Assembly (NCBI GenBank): GCA_036504095.1
Contig: DASXVS010000016.1
Span: 1-64,000 of the forward strand
Origin: Armatimonadota bacterium
GTDB lineage: Bacteria; Armatimonadota; DTGP01; JAKQQT01
DNA length: 64,000 nt
Direction: 5' to 3'
Shown here: in pieces, positions 54,129 through 61,324 of the stretch
Position numbering within the stretch: position 1 is the first letter of the stretch
Layout: each line of letters starts with the position of its first letter
Translations under genes and position numbers: made by a program
Notes under the pieces: model-generated
Seen by the model: only the letters and a program-made list of their open reading frames with translations
Told to the model about the DNA's origin: nothing
Database searches by the model: none

Positions 54129-55511
54129 ATGATGGACATCCGAGCGGCGCACACCGCGGCCTTGCGATTCCCTGGGAAGGCGCTCTTCTCTCGGGCATGT
54201 CTCGCTCTGGCCGCCGGACTCGCCGCGCCGCCGGTTTCGGCTGCCCGGCGCCCCGTCGCCGCGGTCAGGGTGTCCGATTTCCTCAACAGCATCGGCGTCG
54301 TCTCGGCCGTCTCCAGGCGGGGGGAAGACCTGGCGCATACCGCCGAGGCCGTCAAATACACAGGGTTGCGGTGGATTCGGGCCGGCTACGAAAGCGATAT
54401 CCCCCTGGCAGACCTGCTCGAACTGCACAGGCAGGCCGGCGTTCGCTTCAGTTTCGGATTGATGAGCGGCGGCTCCGATCTCGCCCGGCTCCTCGATGGT
54501 GGAAGGCGGCTGGCCGCCCGTGGCGCCTTGCTTGCCTTCGAGGGCGCCAACGAGTCGAACAACTGGGGCGTTACCTACCAGGGCGAGGCCGGTGGCCGCG
54601 ACAAGTCGTGGCTGGCGGTCGCCAAACTCCAGCGGGACCTTTACAGCTCGGTGAAGAGCGATCCCGCGTTGAAGCAGATTCCTGTATGGAGCATTTCTGA
54701 GAACGGTGCCGAAACGGACAACGTAGGGCTCCAGTTCCTCACCATCCCGAACGGCGCCGGGGCCGTGATGCCGGACGGGACCCGGTATGCCGACTACGCG
54801 AACTGCCACAATTACATGATTCACCCGAGCTGGGCCGGGCTGCATGACAACCAGACGTGGGTTGCCGCGGATCCCTCCTCCGCCTGCAGGGTGGACGGGT
54901 TGTACGGCAACTACGGATCGACCTGGGCGCGCCATTTCTCCGGATACCCTCTTTCCGCGCTCACCACGCTGCCGAAGGTTACGACGGAAACCGGAGTCAC
55001 CATCGACGGGCCGTTTTCCGAACACGTCCAGGCGTTGCTCTATCTGAGCGTCTACCTGGATCAGTTCAAGCGGGGCTGGAAGTACACCTCGATCTACCTG
55101 CTCAGGGATCGCTCGGACGAGGCCGGGAACCAGAGCTTCGGCCTTTACGCGAAGGATTACACGCCGCGACAGGCGGCGCGCTATCTCCACAATCTGACGA
55201 CGGTCCTGGCCGATTCAGGCTCTCTGAAGCAACCGGACACGCTCGCCTGCTTCATTCCGGACCAGCCACCGACGGTGCACGATATGCTCCTTCAGAAGAG
55301 CGACCGGACCTTCGATTTGGTGGTATGGGATGAACGGTTCACCGGAGGCTCGGACAACATCAAGGTCGAACTCGGCGCCAGGCGCGCATCGGTCAAGGTC
55401 TATGATCCAACTCTCGGCACGACGCCGACTGCGACCAACCGAAACGCCGTTTCGGTCAAACTGACGCTGAGCGATCATCCGGTTGTACTTGAGATCTCCC
55501 GCCGGGGATAA
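54129..55511 (+). CDS. Secreted glycoside hydrolase-like protein (clan-A TIM barrel type)
   Basis: A protein of 460 residues from the ATG at 54,129 with GGAAGGAG upstream, and a signal peptide ending near PPVSAA. The barrel segments include RWIRAGYES, FEGANESNNWGVTYQG with an Asn-Glu pair typical of the acid/base residue, and KVTTETGVT with a candidate nucleophile Glu, followed by YLDQFKRGWKYTSIYLLRDR and a C-terminal beta-sandwich-like part that ends VVLEISR. Clan-A hydrolases (GH5, GH39 and others) share these two Glu positions. It probably acts on an extracellular plant or microbial polysaccharide. The subfamily cannot be assigned from the sequence alone. It is upstream of, and co-directional with, the S9 peptidase gene, 120 bases away. 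Confidence 0.7.
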   Translation: MMDIRAAHTAALRFPGKALFSRACLALAAGLAAPPVSAARRPVAAVRVSDFLNSIGVVSAVSRRGEDLAHTAEAVKYTGLRWIRAGYESDIPLADLLELHRQAGVRFSFGLMSGGSDLARLLDGGRRLAARGALLAFEGANESNNWGVTYQGEAGGRDKSWLAVAKLQRDLYSSVKSDPALKQIPVWSISENGAETDNVGLQFLTIPNGAGAVMPDGTRYADYANCHNYMIHPSWAGLHDNQTWVAADPSSACRVDGLYGNYGSTWARHFSGYPLSALTTLPKVTTETGVTIDGPFSEHVQALLYLSVYLDQFKRGWKYTSIYLLRDRSDEAGNQSFGLYAKDYTPRQAARYLHNLTTVLADSGSLKQPDTLACFIPDQPPTVHDMLLQKSDRTFDLVVWDERFTGGSDNIKVELGARRASVKVYDPTLGTTPTATNRNAVSVKLTLSDHPVVLEISRRG

Positions 55512-55631
55512 CTCTCTCGCGCGCTTGCCTGTTTTTGATTTCGTCGATGCCGCGGGATGCGGTGATGCGGCACAAGCATATATAATCATCGCGGGAGCGG
55601 CCGCGTACCGCGCACTCCACTACGAAGAAGG

Positions 55632-58139
55632 ATGGCCTCAAACCGTATGAATCCTCGTTTTGCCCTCGCGCTGGCTTCGGCTCTCGCCGTTGCGGGCGCC
55701 GTTCACGGTCAGGGAACGGCTGCCGATTATATCCGCGCCAACTCGCTCAGGCAGCGGGTGACAGGATTGGTCTCCCACGCCTCCGTGAAGCCGCATTGGC
55801 TCCCCGGCAATCGCTTCTGGTACAAGAGCGACCTGCCGGGTGGAAAATGGGAATTCGTAATGGTGGATCCTTCCGTCCCCGCGAAACGTCCCGCCTTCGA
55901 TCACGCGCGGTTGGCGGCGTCGCTCAAGCCGATCCTCGATGAACCCGTGACGGCCGACCGCTTGCCGGTCGAGGACATCCACATCGGCAACACCCCGAAC
56001 GCAATCACCATCCAGGTGCGCGGCGTTGCCTATGATATTGACCCGCAATCCTATGGTCTGCGGAAATCCGGGGGGGCTTTCGGCGACGCGCGGCCCCTCA
56101 ATCCGGCCTTCGCGCCCGATTCCTCGCCCACTTCGGCGGAGGAGACGAATCTCACGTTTGCCAACCGATCGAACGCGGACGTGGCGTTGTTCTGGCTGGA
56201 CACCGACGGCAAACGCACACCGTACGGCACGATTCTCCCCGGCCAGGAACGCACGCAGCACACATTCGTCGGTCACGTTTGGCTCGTTACGAAGCCGGAT
56301 GGGTCGCCGATCGTGACTTTCGTTGCCGATAGTACCGCCAACATTGCGGCCATCACCGGCACTACGCCCAAAGCGCCCGATCGCCCCGCGGACTCGGCTC
56401 CCGAGTCACCCGACAAGCAGTTCAGGGCCGCCATCAGGGATAACAACATCTTCCTGAAACACCTCGACACAGGGGAGGAAAAGGCCCTTACCCTGGACGG
56501 AACCCCCGACGACGCCTACTCTTTGCCCGTGTACTGGTCGCCGGACAGCCGGCGGCTCGTCGCCCTGAAAACCGTAGCCGCCCAGAAACATCCTGTCTAT
56601 TTCGTTGAATCGTCACCCTCCGATCGGCTGGAGCCCCGTCTGCACGAGAACGACTATCTGAAGCCCGGCGACGTCATCGCCCACCCACGCCCTCACCTCT
56701 TCGATGTGGCGGCGGGGAAGGAAATCCCGGTCAAAGACGACCTTTTCCCGAACCCGTGGGAGATCAGCGAGATGCGCTGGGATCCGAGTGGCCGGCGATT
56801 CACCTTCCTGTACAACCAGCGCGGCCATCAGTTGATGCGCCTCATCGCCGTGGATGCCAACTCCGGCAGGGCGGCTACCGTGATCGATGAACGCGCCAAA
56901 ACGTTCATCGATTGGACGAACAAGGTCTACCTCCACCACGTGGATGGCGCTCAACAGGCGATCTGGATGTCGGAGCGCGATGGCTGGAACCACCTGTATC
57001 TATATGACACGGCCAAAGGCAGCGTGATCGGCCGGATCACAAAGGGCTCATGGGTGGTTCGGGACGTCGTCAGGGTGGATGACGCCGCGCGCCGCATCTG
57101 GTTCCACGCGGGCGGAATCGTGCCTTCGCAGGACCCATACTATGTCCACCTTTGCCGCGTGAACTTCGACGGCACGGGGCTGGTGACGCTCACCGAAGGC
57201 GACGGCAATCACAACGCCGTGTTCTCGCCGGATAACGAATACCTGATTGATACCTACAGCCGCGTGGACCTGCCTCCGGTATCCGTTCTCAGGCGGGCGG
57301 AAGACGGTGTGAAGGTCCTGGACCTTGAGCGCGGCGATGCCTCCGCGCTCCTGAGTACCGGCTGGAAATACCCCATACGCTTCGCGGCCCCGGGCCGGGA
57401 CGGGGAGACGCCCATCTACGGGATACTCACGCTGCCCTCGAACTTCAATCCTCGCCGAAAGTACCCGGTCCTGGAGGAAATCTACGCCGGTCCCCAGGGC
57501 TCCTTCGTCCCCAAGCAGTTCAACGCCTCCGCCTCGTCCCGAACGCTCGCCGAACTCGGATTCGTCGTCGTTCAGATCGACGGAATGGGCACCAACAACC
57601 GGTCCAAGGCATTCCAGGACGTGTGCTGGAAGAACCTGGCGGACGCCGGCTTCCCGGACCGCATCGCGTGGATGAAGGCCGCGGCAAAGCAATATCCGTG
57701 GCTGGATCTCACCCGCGTCGGCCTCTACGGCACCTCCGCCGGCGGCCAGAGCGCGCTCGGCGGGCTCCTGCTGCACGGCGACTTCTACAAGGCCGGCGTC
57801 GCGGACTGCGGCTGCCACGACAACCGGATGGACAAAATCTGGTGGAACGAGCAGTGGATGGGCTGGCCGGTGGGTCCCGAGTACGCCGCCAATTCAAACG
57901 TCAACCTGGCGCCGCGCCTCACAGGCAAACTCCTGCTGATGGTCGGCGAAATGGACACGAACGTCGACCCCGCTTCAACGATGCAGGTTGTGAACGCCCT
58001 GATCAAAGCCGACAAGGACTTCGAACTCCTCGTCGTCCCCGGAGCCGGCCACGGCGTGTCCGGCAGCCCGTACGGCCGCCGCCGCCTACAGGACTTCTTC
58101 GTCCGAAACCTGATGGGAGTCCAACCCCGCCGCCCATGA
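55632..58139 (+). CDS. S9 family (DPP4-type) serine peptidase, exported
   Basis: A protein of 835 residues. A signal peptide (from [20 protein letters not shown] at residue 6) suggests export to the periplasm; the ATG at 55,647 may be the real start, since the one at 55,632 touches its ribosome-binding site. The N-terminal two-thirds form a beta-propeller (DPP_IV-type, with [23 protein letters not shown] blades). The C-terminal alpha/beta hydrolase has the nucleophile S702 in GTSAGG, D775 in GEMDTN and H807 in GAGHGVSG. It removes dipeptides, generally X-Pro, from peptide N-termini. The substrate-binding Glu pair of DPP4 is not certain. It is probably expressed with or after the glycoside hydrolase gene. 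Confidence 0.9.
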   Translation: MASNRMNPRFALALASALAVAGAVHGQGTAADYIRANSLRQRVTGLVSHASVKPHWLPGNRFWYKSDLPGGKWEFVMVDPSVPAKRPAFDHARLAASLKPILDEPVTADRLPVEDIHIGNTPNAITIQVRGVAYDIDPQSYGLRKSGGAFGDARPLNPAFAPDSSPTSAEETNLTFANRSNADVALFWLDTDGKRTPYGTILPGQERTQHTFVGHVWLVTKPDGSPIVTFVADSTANIAAITGTTPKAPDRPADSAPESPDKQFRAAIRDNNIFLKHLDTGEEKALTLDGTPDDAYSLPVYWSPDSRRLVALKTVAAQKHPVYFVESSPSDRLEPRLHENDYLKPGDVIAHPRPHLFDVAAGKEIPVKDDLFPNPWEISEMRWDPSGRRFTFLYNQRGHQLMRLIAVDANSGRAATVIDERAKTFIDWTNKVYLHHVDGAQQAIWMSERDGWNHLYLYDTAKGSVIGRITKGSWVVRDVVRVDDAARRIWFHAGGIVPSQDPYYVHLCRVNFDGTGLVTLTEGDGNHNAVFSPDNEYLIDTYSRVDLPPVSVLRRAEDGVKVLDLERGDASALLSTGWKYPIRFAAPGRDGETPIYGILTLPSNFNPRRKYPVLEEIYAGPQGSFVPKQFNASASSRTLAELGFVVVQIDGMGTNNRSKAFQDVCWKNLADAGFPDRIAWMKAAAKQYPWLDLTRVGLYGTSAGGQSALGGLLLHGDFYKAGVADCGCHDNRMDKIWWNEQWMGWPVGPEYAANSNVNLAPRLTGKLLLMVGEMDTNVDPASTMQVVNALIKADKDFELLVVPGAGHGVSGSPYGRRRLQDFFVRNLMGVQPRRP

Positions 58140-58186
58140 TGCCTCCACCCCCGCTACGTCGTGCCTCCGTGCCCGACGCTTAAAGT

Positions 58187-58500
58187 GTAGCGCGGGCGCC
58201 CCGCCCGCATCCGGTTGCAGTAGGTCGGGCCTCCGTGCCCGACGCTTAAGATGTAGCGCGGGCGCCTCGCCCGCATCCGGCTGCAACAGCGCCGGCCTCC
58301 GTGCCCGCCACTAAAAATGTAGCGCGGGCGCCCCGCCCGCATCCGGCTGCAGTAGGTCGGGCCTCCGTACCCAACGCTTGAAATGTAGCGCGGGCGCCTC
58401 GCCCGCATCCGGTTGCAGTAGGTCGGGCCTCCGTGCCCGACGCTTAAAATGTAGCGCGGGCGCCTCGCCCGCATCCGGCTGCAGCAGCGCCGGCGTTCCC
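58187..58500. repeat. Five tandem copies of a 66-bp GC-rich repeat
   Basis: GTAGCGCGGGCGCC starts units at 58,187, 58,253, 58,319, 58,385 and 58,451, exactly 66 bases apart. Each unit contains a GCGGGCGCC...CGCCCGC hairpin and a second part GTCGGGCCTCCGTGCCCGAC in most copies. Single copies occur at 61,007 and 61,134. Confidence 0.9.
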
Positions 58501-58568
58501 CCGGCATCCTCCCCCCGGTACGACCGGCGTCCCGCCGGCCACCGGCGCGGCTCGCCGCGTCGCCCCCC

Positions 58569-59414
58569 TCACATCCGCCACCCCATCTCCAAAAACTCCC
58601 GCTCGTGTTCGTACACACTGAACCCGGGGCCATATCGCACGCGCCCCGGCGTCGGAGTCCAGCCGCACGCTATCGCCGCCTTCCGAAGCGCATCGGCATG
58701 CCGATAAACCGCATCCTTGCCGGCATCCGTCATCAGCCAGCACCAAACCTCCTGCCCCGGCAGCCCGATCGCCGGCCATCGCGTCTCCTCAACCCACCCC
58801 TCTCGCTCCCACATCCGCATCCGGGCCAGGAAGCTCCCATCCGGGATGCGCAGCGCCCGGGCGATCTCCCGCATCGTCACCAGGCCATTCCGTACCATAT
58901 ACTGCAGCCCGCAAATCGACGCCGGACGCAGAAACTCCAACTTCACCCAGCGCCGAACCGCCTCCACCGGATCCTCATCCATCCCTTCGACCGGCGGCCA
59001 CTCCACCCACGGGGCGCAAAACGCCGACCGCGTAATCCACGCCTGTCGCCACATCGCCCACCGACCCGTTTCCGTCAGGCTCCACAATCGCGCCCGGCGG
59101 CCGCTGCCCCGGCCCGCCCTCGGCGCCACAACCTCGCTTCTCAACAGCCCCCCGCGCATCATCCCCCGCAATACGATCCCCAGATGCCCCAGCGCCCAGC
59201 CCAACTCCCGCGCCAGCACCGGCGTCTCGGTAGGCCCCCGCACACCCAGAAATGTGACCAGCAGCACCCGCCGCGGATGCTGCAAACTCGCGTGAAGCTC
59301 CTTCACCCCCACCAGTCCCGCCGCCGCAAATAGATTGTCGAGAACCGGAGCATGCCGCGGCCCCCTCCGATACCCGTCACCCTCCCAATCCCACGTCGCA
59401 CTGTTATAAGCCAT
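58569..59414 (-). CDS. Winged-helix-like protein paired with a terminase gene
   Basis: A protein of 281 residues from the ATG at 59,412-59,414, with GAGGGG just upstream. It has two helix-turn-helix-like parts: about residues 30-95 (ARELGWALGHLGIVLRGMMR, GGLLRSEVV, RLWSLTETG) and 160-230 (MVRNGLVTMREIARALRI, MRMWEREGWVEETRW, WCWLMTDAG). Both have the TETG/TDAG wing typical of winged helices. It lies 56 bases downstream of the large-terminase gene in the same orientation. It could be a small-terminase-like DNA-recognition subunit or a transcription factor. The family is unknown to me. Confidence 0.55.
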   Translation of the reverse strand: MAYNSATWDWEGDGYRRGPRHAPVLDNLFAAAGLVGVKELHASLQHPRRVLLVTFLGVRGPTETPVLARELGWALGHLGIVLRGMMRGGLLRSEVVAPRAGRGSGRRARLWSLTETGRWAMWRQAWITRSAFCAPWVEWPPVEGMDEDPVEAVRRWVKLEFLRPASICGLQYMVRNGLVTMREIARALRIPDGSFLARMRMWEREGWVEETRWPAIGLPGQEVWCWLMTDAGKDAVYRHADALRKAAIACGWTPTPGRVRYGPGFSVYEHEREFLEMGWRM

Positions 59415-59470
59415 CTCGCCCCTCAACACTCGCTCCTCAGCCCTCCGCCCTCAACTCTCAGCCCTCAGCC

Positions 59471-60826
59471 CTACCAAACCGCCCTCGCCTGCACCAGCGC
59501 CCGCGTCCCAACCGCCGCATGAAGCGCCAACGCCAGCGCCCAAAACTTGTCCGCATGGCTGTGCCCCGCAACCGGCGCCACATACCGGATCCGCCCCCCG
59601 TCCGTCGCCTCACGCCGCACCACGTGCAACTGGTCCATCAGACTCCGATCCCTCGGCAGCGTCAGCCGTCCCTCCTGAAGCATGCGCCGCAGCGTCCGCG
59701 CCATGTGGTCCTTCGACTGCAGCGTAAACTGAACCGACTCAAACCGAAGCGGCGCCAGCCGATGAAGCCGCTCGCCGAACTCACGCCCGATGCCCGTCCC
59801 GTCAACCGCCATCCGCGCCACGTCCGAAACCCGAAGGCAGTCCATCACCGCGTTCTCCTGCTCCTCAAACGGCTCCCGGATCATCGTCTTCATCGCCGCC
59901 ACCTCAAATCCCCGTACCGTTTCCCGAAGCACCACAATCTCCGTCGCGTGGACCACCCGTCCCACGTCCACCCCCGCATACAGCCGCCCCGGTCGCCCGC
60001 GCAGGTCCGACCACCGCGCCGCCAGACCCATATCCCGCACGTTCGACTCGATCTCTTCCCACGGGATGTACGCCTCGCTGCAATCCACAAACCGCAGCTC
60101 GTACTCCTGCTGAAACGTCTCCAGGTCCAACGCGCCCCGCAGCAACTCCGTCATCGGCGTTCCATACAGCCCAACCCGCGCTTCCGTCTCCATCTCCGGA
60201 ACCGCGCTCGCCCCCTCCACATCCCGGCACAGCCACGGCGACCGCCACCACGGTACCCGATGCTGCGAATATCGGTACGAAATCTCCGGGTCCATCAACA
60301 GCCGCCAGAACATCCCCCGGTCTCCGCAAGGCGTCGACGCGACCGTCACCCGTCCCCCGTGCGTAATCACCGGCAGCGCCCCGCCATACACACGGTCCGA
60401 ATGGGGGTAGAACGCCATCTCGTCCAGGTAGAGGCTCGCCCCCGCCCGCCCGCGCGGAGCACGGCACGGAAACGAAAGCAGCCGACCGCCGCCCTCAAAC
60501 CGCAGCTCAAACGCCCCCCACCGCGCCAGCGGCTTCTTCATCTCCGCCGGAAGCCCGTCATAGAGCTCGCGCGCGTAGATGATCTTCTCCGCCGCCTCCT
60601 CGCGGTTCAGGCTCACAAAGATGGAAAACCGACCGTTGGCGATCGCCTCCCCCAGTGCCTCCAGCGCGAAGAGCCATGAAAACCCCGTCTGCCGCGCCTT
60701 CAGAACCGCCCGAAGAGAGGATGGATCGGAAAGGTAAGCCCGCTGATAGTCGGTCAGAGTGTGCCCGGAACCACGAACGGCGGCCGCCATCACCGCGTCC
60801 GCCGTCCAATCGAACTGATGTTCCAT
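59471..60826 (-). CDS. Phage-type terminase large subunit (TerL)
   Basis: A protein of 451 residues, a normal length for TerL. The ATPase has a deviant Walker A KARQTGFS (43-50), LYLDEMAF as Walker B and catalytic Glu near 133-140, and TVASTPCGD as the coupling motif. The RNase-H-like nuclease has YAGVDVGRVVHATEIVVL (first Asp), VDGTGIGREFG (second) and HADKFWALALALHA (third). All catalytic residues are therefore present. GGAGG lies 7 bases before the ATG. No portal, capsid or tail gene is nearby; the neighbours are a winged-helix protein and the S9 peptidase. It would package or cut DNA if active. It may be a prophage or gene-transfer-agent remnant, or a domesticated copy. Confidence 0.8.
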   Translation of the reverse strand: MEHQFDWTADAVMAAAVRGSGHTLTDYQRAYLSDPSSLRAVLKARQTGFSWLFALEALGEAIANGRFSIFVSLNREEAAEKIIYARELYDGLPAEMKKPLARWGAFELRFEGGGRLLSFPCRAPRGRAGASLYLDEMAFYPHSDRVYGGALPVITHGGRVTVASTPCGDRGMFWRLLMDPEISYRYSQHRVPWWRSPWLCRDVEGASAVPEMETEARVGLYGTPMTELLRGALDLETFQQEYELRFVDCSEAYIPWEEIESNVRDMGLAARWSDLRGRPGRLYAGVDVGRVVHATEIVVLRETVRGFEVAAMKTMIREPFEEQENAVMDCLRVSDVARMAVDGTGIGREFGERLHRLAPLRFESVQFTLQSKDHMARTLRRMLQEGRLTLPRDRSLMDQLHVVRREATDGGRIRYVAPVAGHSHADKFWALALALHAAVGTRALVQARAVW

Positions 60827-61324
60827 GTTTTTGCCTCCTACTTACTAGCCCGCGAGAAGGCACTTTTGTCTGAACATTTTTTCCAGGAGGCAGGAGACAG
60901 GAGTCAGGAGACAGCGCCTTCGGCAAGATTTGAGGCTTGGGAATTGAGAATTGAGGCCGGCATCTGGCACCTCAATTCTCAATTCCCAAGCCCCAAATCC
61001 CCACCCGTAGCGCGGGCGCCCCGCCCGCATCCAACCTCCAACTTCCCACTTCCAACATCCAATTCGGTAGGTCCGGCGTCCCCGCCGGACACTGGGATTA
61101 GGGGCTGGGGGTTAGGGGTTGGGGCTGGAAAATGTAGCGCGGGCCCCCGCCCGTTCTGGAGTGCGGCAGCTTGCTGCCGGTCTGGATTGCGCGGCTTGCC
61201 GCGCTCCGGCTCCCCGGTACGGGGCATGGTGATGGTCGTCGGGATCCCGACGGGACGGCCTGCCTCGCTAAACGCGCAATGTATCGCGCCGGAGATTCAT
61301 AGAGCGAACCGCCCATGCCCTGGG
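60827..61324. other. Repeat-filled intergenic region
   Basis: The 498 bases separate the TerL gene start from the stop of the STAND gene. They hold the 23-bp inverted repeat (60,934-60,992), single copies of the GTAGCGCGGGCGCC repeat at 61,007 and 61,134, short variants such as GTCCGGCGTCCCCGCCGGAC (about 61,072-61,091), and a G/T-rich direct repeat at about 61,095-61,130. No coding gene is supported. Confidence 0.6.
60934..60992. repeat. Perfect 23-bp inverted repeat
   Basis: Bases 60,934-60,956 and 60,970-60,992 are exact reverse complements around a 13-base spacer; the core of each arm is GGGAATTGAGAATTGAG or its complement. It lies about 108 bases before the TerL start and beyond the end of the STAND gene, in a region that otherwise contains only short repeats. 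Confidence 0.9.

Noticed and set aside
58187-58500. Possible CRISPR array
   Set aside because: The whole 66-bp unit is conserved, with no variable spacers, and no cas gene is present. The Cas4-like nuclease part at 10,994 belongs to a helicase fusion far away.
58154-58633. Minus-strand ORF of 159 codons with repeated RMRARRPRYI
   Set aside because: It is a translation of the 66-bp tandem repeat, which is non-coding.
59519-60679. Plus-strand ORF of 386 codons, very rich in Arg, Pro and His
   Set aside because: It is antisense to the terminase gene and has the composition expected of a shadow frame.
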